Part shown: positions 1-4,496 of the stretch, piece after piece
Position numbering within the stretch: the stretch's first letter is position 1
Layout of the letters: every line of letters starts with the position of its first letter
Source of the DNA: JBLNBU01 sp050260215
GTDB taxonomy: Bacteria; Pseudomonadota; Alphaproteobacteria; Rhodospirillales; Magnetospirillaceae
Reading direction: 5' to 3'
DNA: 7,512 nucleotides
Assembly (NCBI GenBank): GCA_050260215.1
Contig: JBLNBU010000001.1
Span: 1-7,512, forward strand
Notes under the pieces: model-generated
The model's input: the letters and a program-made list of their open reading frames with translations, nothing else
Told to the model about the DNA's origin: nothing
Databases searched by the model: none
Made by a program: the position numbers and the translations under genes

Positions 1-16
1 GGGGACGCCCGTCCCC
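1..16 (-). terminator. Possible terminator hairpin after the sHSP gene (window edge)
   Basis: A perfect inverted repeat, GGGGAC-GCCC-GTCCCC, lies about 20 bases beyond the stop codon of the small heat-shock gene, which is read leftward. A 6-bp GC stem with a 4-base loop fits an intrinsic terminator. Any U-tract would fall before position 1, so it cannot be seen. It could equally be part of a longer structure cut by the window edge. Confidence 0.4.
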
Positions 17-37
17 CTCGCCCGTCGTGGCGGTTGC

Positions 38-505
38 TTACGCCGCCTTGTCGGACTTGCCTTCGATCACTTTCGGCTGGGCCTTGGTGTCGATGCGGAT
101 GGTGCGGGGCTTCATCGCCTCGGGCACCTCGCGGACCAGGTCGACGTGCAGCAGGCCGTTGACCAGGGCGGCGGCGTCGACGCGGATATAGTCGGCCAGT
201 TCGAAGCGGCGCTCGAACGAGCGGCCGGCGATGCCGCGGTGCAGGTACTGCACCGTGCCGTCGTCCTTGCGGGCCTTGCCGGTGATCACCAGGGTGTGGT
301 CCTGCGCGGTGATGTCCAGGTCGGCCTCGGAGAAGCCGGCCACCGCCATGGTGATGCGGTAGTGGTCTTCACCCAGCTTCTCGATGTTGTAGGGCGGATA
401 GGACAGCGCCTGCTCGTCCATGCGGGTGGCGGCGTCGAGCATGCGGCTCAGGTTGTCGAAGCCGACGGTGGAGCGGAACAGGGGGGTGAGGTCGAAGGTA
501 CGCAT
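38..505 (-). CDS. Small heat-shock protein, Hsp20 / IbpA class A family
   Basis: ATP-independent holdase chaperone that binds unfolding proteins in the cytoplasm and passes them to DnaK/ClpB. The 155-residue protein has a short N-terminal arm opening MRTFDLTPLFRSTVGFD, which closely matches the IbpA/IbpB start. An alpha-crystallin domain follows at about residues 37-137, with YPPYNIEK, ITMAVAGF, ITAQDHTLVITG, the RSFERRFELADYI strand pair and the family hallmark ALVNGLLHVDL. The C-terminal I-x-I motif used for oligomer packing is I136-R-I138, followed by a short polar tail. The frame stays open upstream to an ATG at 643, but that start lies inside the RpoH promoter. The ATG at 505 has GGAG eight bases upstream and gives the family N-terminus, so it is preferred. 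Family assignment is very secure; the exact paralogue name (ibpA, hspA) is not decidable here. Confidence 0.95.
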   Translation of the reverse strand: MRTFDLTPLFRSTVGFDNLSRMLDAATRMDEQALSYPPYNIEKLGEDHYRITMAVAGFSEADLDITAQDHTLVITGKARKDDGTVQYLHRGIAGRSFERRFELADYIRVDAAALVNGLLHVDLVREVPEAMKPRTIRIDTKAQPKVIEGKSDKAA

Positions 506-617
506 GGCCAGTTCTCCTTTGCGAAGCAACCAGGTTCGACGGCGGAGCCGCTGACCGTCGGATCGACCGGTCAAGGGGCGCTCGGCCGCCGCACGGTCCC
601 GTAGAGGCGACCGTGCA
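506..617 (-). promoter_or_regulatory. ROSE-like RNA thermometer, 5' leader of the sHSP mRNA
   Basis: The predicted leader of about 110 nt can fold almost completely. Just after the expected transcription start, an 8-bp perfect stem forms, GCACGGTC/GACCGTGC (609-616 with 591-598). Next is a long hairpin (541-590) with outer arms pairing 541-548 to 580-583 plus 587-590. It contains an inner 9-bp stem at 552-573 with one bulged G. The last hairpin (511-530) reads GUU-G-CUUC, loop GCAAA, GGAG-AAC, so the ribosome binding site GGAG is base-paired and one G (527) bulges opposite it. ROSE elements of alphaproteobacterial sHSP genes are known for a UUGCU-type strand pairing with the Shine-Dalgarno and a critical unpaired G. 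The match is by eye and no folding energy was computed. Confidence 0.75.
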
Positions 618-623
618 TGTACC

Positions 624-651
624 ACATAGGTGCCTGGCGGCATCCGTCAAG
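624..651 (-). promoter_or_regulatory. RpoH (sigma-32) heat-shock promoter for the sHSP gene
   Basis: Read on the minus strand, CCCCCTTGAC (CTTGAC at 646-651) is followed after 15 bases by CCTATGT (624-630). This fits the heat-shock sigma consensus (CTTGAA, 13-17 bases, CCCCATNT; alphaproteobacterial form near CYTATNT), including the C-run before CTTGA. Transcription would start near 617, immediately before the first leader hairpin. That agreement between promoter and RNA structure supports both calls. Confidence 0.75.
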
Positions 652-812
652 GGGGGTGGTGTGTGCTTAGGTGAACCCAGGTATTCGCCGCAAGCATCGT
701 TGAAACCGCACCCGATGAGTGTACCTTCGGAAGGAGAGCCATGGCGTTCGTTTCCCTGCCGGCGTAGCATTGGCGGGCTCTGGGAGACGGACTGTGAGGC
801 CCGGAGGGACCG
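652..812 (+). other. Upstream region of rcdA
   Basis: Together with the sHSP leader and promoter this makes up the 307-base divergent gap between the sHSP and rcdA starts. A possible plus-strand promoter is TTGAAA (700-705), 16 bases, TACCTT (722-727). It is weak, and its start point would fall almost on top of the microORF ribosome binding site at 729-736. I see no clear CtrA site (TTAA-N7-TTAA). Confidence 0.3.
741..767 (+). CDS. Putative 8-codon leader ORF upstream of rcdA
   Basis: ATG at 741 encodes MAFVSLPA and stops at TAG (765-767). It is preceded by GGAAGGAGA at 729-737, a stronger ribosome binding site than that of rcdA itself. The frame is the same as rcdA, separated by this TAG and a second stop, TGA, at 795-797. 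It could be a translated leader peptide, the remnant of a longer N-terminus broken by the stops, or chance. Translation is not shown by sequence alone. Confidence 0.35.
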   Translation: MAFVSLPA

Positions 813-1214
813 ATGCAACCGGCCGCCTATTTCCGCAGGACCTACGACGAGACCATGGATCTCATGGTCGAGGCCCGCAACTACATGGCCCATGTAGAGC
901 GCCGCGAACGCGAGCGCGCCGGCGCCGTTGCCGGATTGCGCATGAGCTGCGAGGCCATGCGCGTCACCTCTCGGCTGACCCAGGTCATGGCCTGGCTGAT
1001 GATGCGCCGGGCGGTCCATGAGGGTGAGTTGTCGGCGGAACAGGCGCTGGAAGAACCCTATCGGCTGTCGGGCGCCGACGTGTGCCTGGACGAAAGCTTC
1101 GCCTTCGACGAGACCCTGCCCGGCGGCTTGCGCAGCCTGATGGACCGTTCCCTGCGCCTGTACGTCCGCATCGCCCGCCTGGAAGAGCAGATGCTGTCCA
1201 GGCAGATCCACTGA
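813..1214 (+). CDS. rcdA: RcdA / DUF1465 family protein (regulator of CtrA degradation homologue)
   Basis: A 133-residue, mostly helical protein. In Caulobacter, RcdA is an adaptor in the ClpXP hierarchy (with CpdR and PopA) that promotes degradation of the cell-cycle regulator CtrA. Family membership rests on EAMRVTSRLTQVMAWLMMRR (47-66) followed by AVHEGELS, which matches the rhizobial/Caulobacter pattern ESMRLTTRLMQ-WLL-RAV-EGE, and on the C-terminal LRSLMDRSLRLYVRIARLEEQ helix (106-126). Residues 16-40 are strongly charged and helical. The start at 813 has GGAGGG four bases upstream. The protein is somewhat shorter at the N-terminus than the rhizobial and Caulobacter members I recall. The gene stands alone, divergent from the sHSP gene and convergent with cspA. 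The family call is strong; the same cell-cycle role in this organism is inferred. Confidence 0.8.
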   Translation: MQPAAYFRRTYDETMDLMVEARNYMAHVERRERERAGAVAGLRMSCEAMRVTSRLTQVMAWLMMRRAVHEGELSAEQALEEPYRLSGADVCLDESFAFDETLPGGLRSLMDRSLRLYVRIARLEEQMLSRQIH

Positions 1215-1250
1215 TCCCAAACGAAAAGCCGGTCCCAAACGAAAAGCCGG
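1215..1250. repeat. Perfect tandem duplication of an 18-bp unit
   Basis: TCCCAAACGAAAAGCCGG occurs at 1215-1232 and again, without change, at 1233-1250. The first copy begins directly after the rcdA stop codon. Read on the minus strand each copy is CCGGCTTTTCGTTTGGGA, a terminator 3' arm with its T-rich tail. Two copies only, no spacer, so this is not a CRISPR or a VNTR of any size. Confidence 0.95.
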
Positions 1251-1296
1251 CCGGCTTGCGCCGACCGGCTTCGTGGCCTTCCCCCAAGGGAAAGGC
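1216..1296 (-). terminator. Composite terminator between convergent rcdA and cspA
   Basis: Reading leftward from cspA there are three possible stems. The first is GCCTTTCCC-TTGG-GGGAAGGC right after the stop (about 1276-1296), with one unpaired base. The second is the palindrome AAGCCGGCCGGCTT followed by TTCGTTT (1243-1256). The third is AAGCCGGTC (1263-1271) pairing with GACCGGCTT (1226-1234), again followed by TTCGTTT. The T-rich tails face the cspA direction, so it should mainly terminate cspA. The same stems lack a U-tract for rcdA, but could still stop transcription weakly in that direction. Confidence 0.7.
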
Positions 1297-1302
1297 TGAT
1301 CG

Positions 1303-1509
1303 TCACACGGCCTTGAGATTGACCGCGGCGAGCTTGCCGGTGCGGCCGCGCTCAAGCTCGAAGGACAGCTTCTGGCCTTCGGCCAGGTTGCCCATGCCGG
1401 CGCGCTCGACGGCGGAGATGTGGACGAAGACGTCGGCCGAGCCGTCGTCCGGCTTGATGAAGCCGTAACCCTTGGTGCTGTTGAACCACTTCACGGTGCC
1501 AGTGGACAT
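1303..1509 (-). CDS. Cold-shock domain protein (CspA family)
   Basis: A 68-residue single cold-shock domain, a five-stranded OB-fold that binds single-stranded RNA/DNA and melts mRNA structure. The RNA-binding motifs are intact: RNP1 K13-G-Y-G-F-I18 and RNP2 V27-F-V-H-I31, with W8 and F9 in the first strand. The frame also has an ATG at 1518, but GGAAGG would then touch the start codon. The ATG at 1509 leaves nine bases and gives the standard MSTGTVKWFN start, so it is chosen. It is preceded by its own promoter and a leader of about 130 nt. Cold-shock domain proteins are not all cold-induced; many alphaproteobacterial paralogues respond to growth phase, and the sequence does not say which this is. 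Confidence 0.95.
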   Translation of the reverse strand: MSTGTVKWFNSTKGYGFIKPDDGSADVFVHISAVERAGMGNLAEGQKLSFELERGRTGKLAAVNLKAV

Positions 1510-1637
1510 TTCTGTCATCCTTCCAAAGCTGGCGTTGCCCGGCTACGACATGTGGCCGGACATCAAATCAGTCGTGGGGATGCCAGGAATTGCGCCCGGA
1601 AACGGGGCAGCCGTGGGTAACGCCCAAACAGTTCGAT
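1510..1637 (-). other. Long 5' leader of the cold-shock gene
   Basis: From the promoter at 1644-1672, transcription should start near 1637, giving an untranslated leader of about 128 nt. Long structured leaders are typical of cspA-type genes, where they give cold-dependent translation. I did not identify a defined cold box or a clear hairpin series, so thermosensing here is only suggested by length. Confidence 0.4.
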
Positions 1638-1643
1638 CCCGCC

Positions 1644-1672
1644 AATATGGGCAGGTACAAGGGCGATTGCAA
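1644..1672 (-). promoter_or_regulatory. Sigma-70-type promoter for the cold-shock gene
   Basis: On the minus strand TTGCAA (1667-1672) is separated by 17 bases from CATATT (1644-1649). Each hexamer matches consensus at four of six positions with ideal spacing. The region is noticeably more AT-rich than its surroundings. It lies in the 186-base gap downstream of the cyclase gene, which is on the same strand, so cspA need not depend on read-through. Confidence 0.55.
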
Positions 1673-1695
1673 GTGCGCGAGTGCGGATTAATGCC

Positions 1696-3444
1696 TTAGC
1701 GCCAGACGACCTCGACCAGGGTCATGCGCTCCTTGAAACCTTTGAGCGCATGCTCGCCGGCCGAACGAAACTCGATGGCCTTGCCGAAGGACAGGTCGCG
1801 CACCACGGTGGTGCACAGGATCTGGTCGGTGGCGGTGGCGGCGCAGACGCGGGCCGCCAGCTGGACGGTGGTGCCGAACAGGTCGTCTTCTTCCTGGATC
1901 GGCTCGCCGGCGTTGAGCCCGATGCGCAGGTGCAGCTCCTGGCCGGGTTCGCGGGCATTGTGGGCGGCAACCTGGCGCTGGATGGCCACCGCCGCCTCGA
2001 CCGCGTTGGCCGAAGACGGGAACGACGCCATGATGCCGTCGCCGGTGTGCTTGATCTCCTTGCCCGAGAATTGGGCCAGCGCCGTGCGCACGATGGAATT
2101 GTGGCGGCGCACGATCTCCTGGGCGGCGGCGTCGCCGCGCGCCTGGGTCAGGTCGGTCGAGCCCACCATGTCGGTGAACATCACGGTGACGATCTGCGGC
2201 TTCTTTTCGGCCGGCTTGTTCCAGGCGCGGATGGTCTCGGTCAGCGCCTGGTGGGCGACCGCCTCCTGGCCGGACTGCCAGGTGTCCATGGCATTGCGGC
2301 CGGCCTGGATCAGCTGCATGTAGCGCGGCTCCAGCATGTACTCTTCCATCTTCTCGTGGAAGCGCTTGGCCAGCTCGGCGGGGGTGCCCAGGGTTTCCAG
2401 CGACACAGCCAGCACCTTGCGGCGCTGGGCGTTGTCCAGCCGGCGGACGTCGCCCAAGGTCTCGACCGCGCCGGCCATGTACAGGTTCAGGGCGAACTTG
2501 TTGGTGCGGTCCAGCACCGGGAACACGGTTTTCATCGCATTGATGGCGCCACCCAGGAACCGCATGGTCACCGTGTTGACCTGCTCCTGGTCGGGGAAAT
2601 CGGCGGAGGCGGACGGCAGTTCGGGCACCGCCTCGTCGGGCCTGATCTCGGGCAGGGGCTCGTCGGGGTGCTCGTTGATCTCGGGCAGGACTTCCTCGAC
2701 CTCCGGCACCGGCAGGGGCTCGTCCTCGGGCTCCGGGATGTCCAGCGGGTTGGCCTTGGCCCGGTCGACCAGCTTGTCCAGCGACTTCTTCATCTCGCGC
2801 TCGGCCTGGCTGGGGCGGTTGATCCGCCAGCCGGGGAAGCGGGGGCCGCTGATGGCCAGGTTGGGGTTGCGCGGCAGGTGGCGGACGGCCAGGGGCACCG
2901 CCACCATCAGGAAGACCAGCACGAATACCGCGAACATCAGCTGGCTGTAGCCGTCGGGCGTGATGCGGAAGCCGTAGTCGTAGGCGAAGATGATGAGGTC
3001 GGGGGTAACCTTGATGGCGGCGAACGACGCCAGCAGGCCCAGCAAGGTGATGATCAGCAGCTTGCCCAGCACCACGCCGGCGTTGCTGGTGGGCTTGGCC
3101 GGGGCGCGCTGGCGCCGGGCGGGGGCGGGTGCGGCGGCCGGGGCGGCGTCAGCCTTGGAGCTGCGCGAAGGGGCGGACGAGCGCGACGGCGAGGCGGAGC
3201 GGGCAGGCGCCGCGGCTGCTGCCGGCTTCTTCACCTGCATGCCGCTCATATAGACTTCGGCTTCGTCGAACTGGTTGGTGTCGGTGTAATAGGTCTCGCG
3301 CACGACCTTGACGCGAATGTTCAAAGTCGTCTCAAGTTCCTTGGCCTCGCGTATGGCCTCTTCGCGCTCCTGTCTGGGGAAACGCGCATGGAGCATCCAG
3401 CCGCGGGACTCTTGGACGTAGACCTCGTAATGGACGATGATCAT
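1696..3444 (-). CDS. Membrane-anchored class III adenylate cyclase with novel N-terminal module
   Basis: Predicted to make cAMP from ATP. The 582 residues divide as follows: an N-terminal beta-alpha-beta-like module (about 1-68, YEVYV...WMLHARFP...VKVVRETY) I cannot name; an Ala/Ser/Pro-rich basic linker (72-120); two hydrophobic helices (about 123-144 and 168-188); an acidic proline-rich spacer (236-277); a helical region (about 285-410); and the catalytic domain (416-582). Catalytic residues seen are metal-binding D425 (FTDMVGST) and D469 (HTGDG), and the adenine-selecting pair K465 and D521. R532 of the transition-state pair is present, but its partner Asn is replaced by Q528 (TTVQLAAR). 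The start at 3444 has a weak AGGG ribosome binding site that sits in a small hairpin. It probably forms a single-gene unit between rpmE and cspA. The cyclase call is firm; product specificity is inferred. Confidence 0.9.
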   Translation of the reverse strand: MIIVHYEVYVQESRGWMLHARFPRQEREEAIREAKELETTLNIRVKVVRETYYTDTNQFDEAEVYMSGMQVKKPAAAAAPARSASPSRSSAPSRSSKADAAPAAAPAPARRQRAPAKPTSNAGVVLGKLLIITLLGLLASFAAIKVTPDLIIFAYDYGFRITPDGYSQLMFAVFVLVFLMVAVPLAVRHLPRNPNLAISGPRFPGWRINRPSQAEREMKKSLDKLVDRAKANPLDIPEPEDEPLPVPEVEEVLPEINEHPDEPLPEIRPDEAVPELPSASADFPDQEQVNTVTMRFLGGAINAMKTVFPVLDRTNKFALNLYMAGAVETLGDVRRLDNAQRRKVLAVSLETLGTPAELAKRFHEKMEEYMLEPRYMQLIQAGRNAMDTWQSGQEAVAHQALTETIRAWNKPAEKKPQIVTVMFTDMVGSTDLTQARGDAAAQEIVRRHNSIVRTALAQFSGKEIKHTGDGIMASFPSSANAVEAAVAIQRQVAAHNAREPGQELHLRIGLNAGEPIQEEDDLFGTTVQLAARVCAATATDQILCTTVVRDLSFGKAIEFRSAGEHALKGFKERMTLVEVVWR

Positions 3445-3447
3445 GGC

Positions 3448-3475
3448 GCCCTGAAGGGCCGGCAGTTCGGCCGGC
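3448..3475 (-). promoter_or_regulatory. Overlapping hairpins over the cyclase ribosome binding site
   Basis: Two stems sit just before the start codon on the mRNA strand: GCCGGC-loop-GCCGGC (3458-3475) and GCCC-UUCA-GGGC (3448-3459). They share two bases, so they compete. The second contains the only plausible Shine-Dalgarno, AGGG (3449-3452), four bases before the ATG. This could keep translation low or regulated; no ligand or temperature motif is recognised. Confidence 0.35.
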
Positions 3476-3505
3476 AGCCTGTTATCCCCTCAATTGCTCT
3501 AATCC

Positions 3506-3520
3506 CTTCGCATTGCGAAG
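3506..3520. promoter_or_regulatory. Inverted repeat CTTCGC-ATT-GCGAAG upstream of the cyclase gene
   Basis: A perfect 6-bp dyad with a 3-base spacer lies 62-76 bases before the cyclase start, in an AT-richer patch. It has no U-tract on either strand, so it looks more like an operator for a dimeric regulator than a terminator. I do not recognise the regulator, and no convincing -35/-10 pair could be placed beside it. Confidence 0.35.
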
Positions 3521-3591
3521 TCTACAATAAAGCGGCCAATAGTGGCACGCATAAGGCAGGCGGGGACTGGCGGGACGCTTGTGCGAGGCTG

Positions 3592-3622
3592 GGGCGCAGC
3601 AGGCCAGACGGCCGCCGCGCCC
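3592..3622 (-). terminator. Strong hairpin downstream of rpmE
   Basis: Eleven bases after the rpmE stop the transcript can form GGGCGCGGCGGCC, loop GUCU, GGCCUGCUGCGCCC: about 13 pairs including two G-U, with one bulged base. No U-run follows. It is the obvious candidate for ending the rpmE transcript, possibly as a GC-rich terminator or a 3' stabilising stem. Confidence 0.45.
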
Positions 3623-3633
3623 TTGCAGACCAC

Positions 3634-3858
3634 TCAGGACTTGATGCCGAAATTGGCGAAACGCTTCTTGAACTTTGCCAACTGGCCACCGGTGTCGACC
3701 AGGCGATGGACGCCGGTCCAGGCCGGATGCGACTTGGGGTCGATGTCCAGGCGCAGGGTGTCGCCGGGCTTGCCCATGGTCGAGCGGGTCTTGAATTCGG
3801 TGCCGTCCGTCATCACCACGTTGATCTCGTGGTACTCGGGATGAATGTTGTCCTTCAT
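3634..3858 (-). CDS. rpmE: 50S ribosomal protein L31, zinc-free form (bL31)
   Basis: A 74-residue large-subunit protein that bridges 50S and 30S near the central protuberance. Recognised from MKDNIHPEYHEINVVMTDGT, FKTRST, GDTLRLDIDPKSHPAWTG (32-49) and the basic end GGQLAKFKKRFANFG. It contains no cysteine at all, so the CxxC zinc ribbon of E. coli L31 is absent. This is the C-minus form usual in alphaproteobacteria. The frame is open to an ATG at 3918, but that codon is part of the promoter -35 element. The ATG at 3858, giving the family N-terminus, is used, with GGAG ten bases upstream. Confidence 0.95.
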   Translation of the reverse strand: MKDNIHPEYHEINVVMTDGTEFKTRSTMGKPGDTLRLDIDPKSHPAWTGVHRLVDTGGQLAKFKKRFANFGIKS

Positions 3859-3889
3859 GGCCTGGCTGCTCCGGGAAATCGAAGGCGCC

Positions 3890-3918
3890 TCTATAACGAA
3901 AACGCCAACGCGGTGCAA
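3890..3918 (-). promoter_or_regulatory. Sigma-70 promoter for rpmE
   Basis: On the minus strand TTGCAC (3913-3918), 17 bases, TATAGA (3890-3895). This is the best housekeeping promoter in the window. Transcription would begin near 3883, about 25 nt before the rpmE start codon, so rpmE does not need the response-regulator promoter. Confidence 0.7.
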
Positions 3919-3927
3919 GCCATGAAT

Positions 3928-3960
3928 GGCGCGGCTCTCGCAACCCTGAGAGGGTGCGCC
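3928..3960 (-). terminator. Hairpin directly after the response-regulator stop codon
   Basis: The transcript can form GGCGC-acc-CUCUC-loop-GAGAG-cc-GCGCC, starting at the first base after the stop. A smaller alternative stem, ACCCU-CUC-AGGGU, uses part of the same bases. There is no U-tract. It probably ends or attenuates the response-regulator transcript ahead of the rpmE promoter. Confidence 0.4.
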
Positions 3961-4305
3961 TTAAAGGGCGGGTTGGCTGCCCAGCGTGTTGCGCACGGCG
4001 GCCAGCAGCGCATCGCGGCGGAAGGGCTTGGGCAGGAAGTGCTGGGCCCCCAGCTTGCGGGCGATCTCGGCACTGTCGCGGCCGCCGCCGGGCACCGCGA
4101 TCATGCGGATGCCGAGGAAGGCATTGGCCTTGTCCATGGCGTCGTCCAGGTCGGCGATGACCAGGTCGGCGGGCTTGTGGCGGTGGGTCTCGATGCCCTC
4201 GGACCCGTCCACCGCGGTCTCGACCTCGTAGCCCGCCCCTTCCAGCATGCTGCGAAGGGCGTGGCGCGCACGCATTTCGGGCTCGATGATCAGGATGCGG
4301 GGCAT
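3961..4305 (-). CDS. Single-domain response regulator (CheY-like receiver), degenerate switch
   Basis: A stand-alone receiver domain of 114 residues with no output domain. The beta-1 strand is MPRILIIEPE. The predicted phospho-acceptor is D52 in DLVIADLDD. The conserved lysine is K93 in FLPKPF. The fold order beta1-alpha1 (RHALRSMLEGAGYEV) through alpha5 (ALLAAVRNTLG) is complete. Two key positions differ from the norm: the usual acidic pair has become E8-P9, and the Ser/Thr that senses phosphorylation after beta-4 appears to be P72 in MIAVPGGGRD. The AVPGGG stretch resembles the AISGGG loop of many alphaproteobacterial orphan receivers. The start has GGGAG eight bases upstream. No histidine kinase is nearby. 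The family is certain; whether it is phosphorylated normally is doubtful. Confidence 0.9.
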   Translation of the reverse strand: MPRILIIEPEMRARHALRSMLEGAGYEVETAVDGSEGIETHRHKPADLVIADLDDAMDKANAFLGIRMIAVPGGGRDSAEIARKLGAQHFLPKPFRRDALLAAVRNTLGSQPAL

Positions 4306-4496
4306 GGGCGTTCTCCCTGGGACGTCCGTATGTCGCCGTTGTTCGGCGAATCTTTACCAAATCATAATGACCCGGTTGCCCCCTCGGGTGCAAACCCTAC
4401 TTTCGCATACCGCTTTATGAAGGATTATTTCGCCCGGTTGGCGGGACGGGCCGCTTGGTCTACCATCCGGCCGGCCCGCCAGCAGGAGATCAAGCC
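4306..4496. other. Divergent intergenic region, response regulator / cyaY
   Basis: This 191-base AT-richer gap must hold promoters in both directions. A plus-strand alternative to the proximal cyaY promoter is TTGTTC (4339-4344), 18 bases, CATAAT (4363-4368). For the minus-strand gene I could not place a convincing pair; TATGAT lies on the minus strand around 4361-4368 without a good -35. A small stem CGCCG-TTGTT-CGGCG sits at 4334-4348. Confidence 0.4.
4438..4466 (+). promoter_or_regulatory. Putative promoter for cyaY
   Basis: TTGGCG (4438-4443), 17 bases, TACCAT (4461-4466), each four of six to consensus. The expected start near 4473 gives a leader of about 24 nt containing AGGAG at 4484-4488. 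Placement is reasonable but the hexamers are only moderate. Confidence 0.45.

Noticed and set aside
506..643. 46-residue N-terminal extension of the sHSP
   Set aside because: It would start within the RpoH promoter and encode Arg-rich text from the structured leader. The IbpA-type start with a good RBS is at 505.
1215..1250. Tandem repeat as a CRISPR fragment
   Set aside because: Two adjacent copies, no spacers, and the unit is explained as a terminator arm.
369..1355. Long minus-strand open frame across the sHSP leader, rcdA and the terminator
   Set aside because: It runs antisense to rcdA and through the repeat and the cspA end, with no recognisable domain.
4334..4348. Small stem CGCCG-TTGTT-CGGCG as a terminator
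   Set aside because: It lies between divergent starts, where no transcript needs to end, and there is no U-tract.
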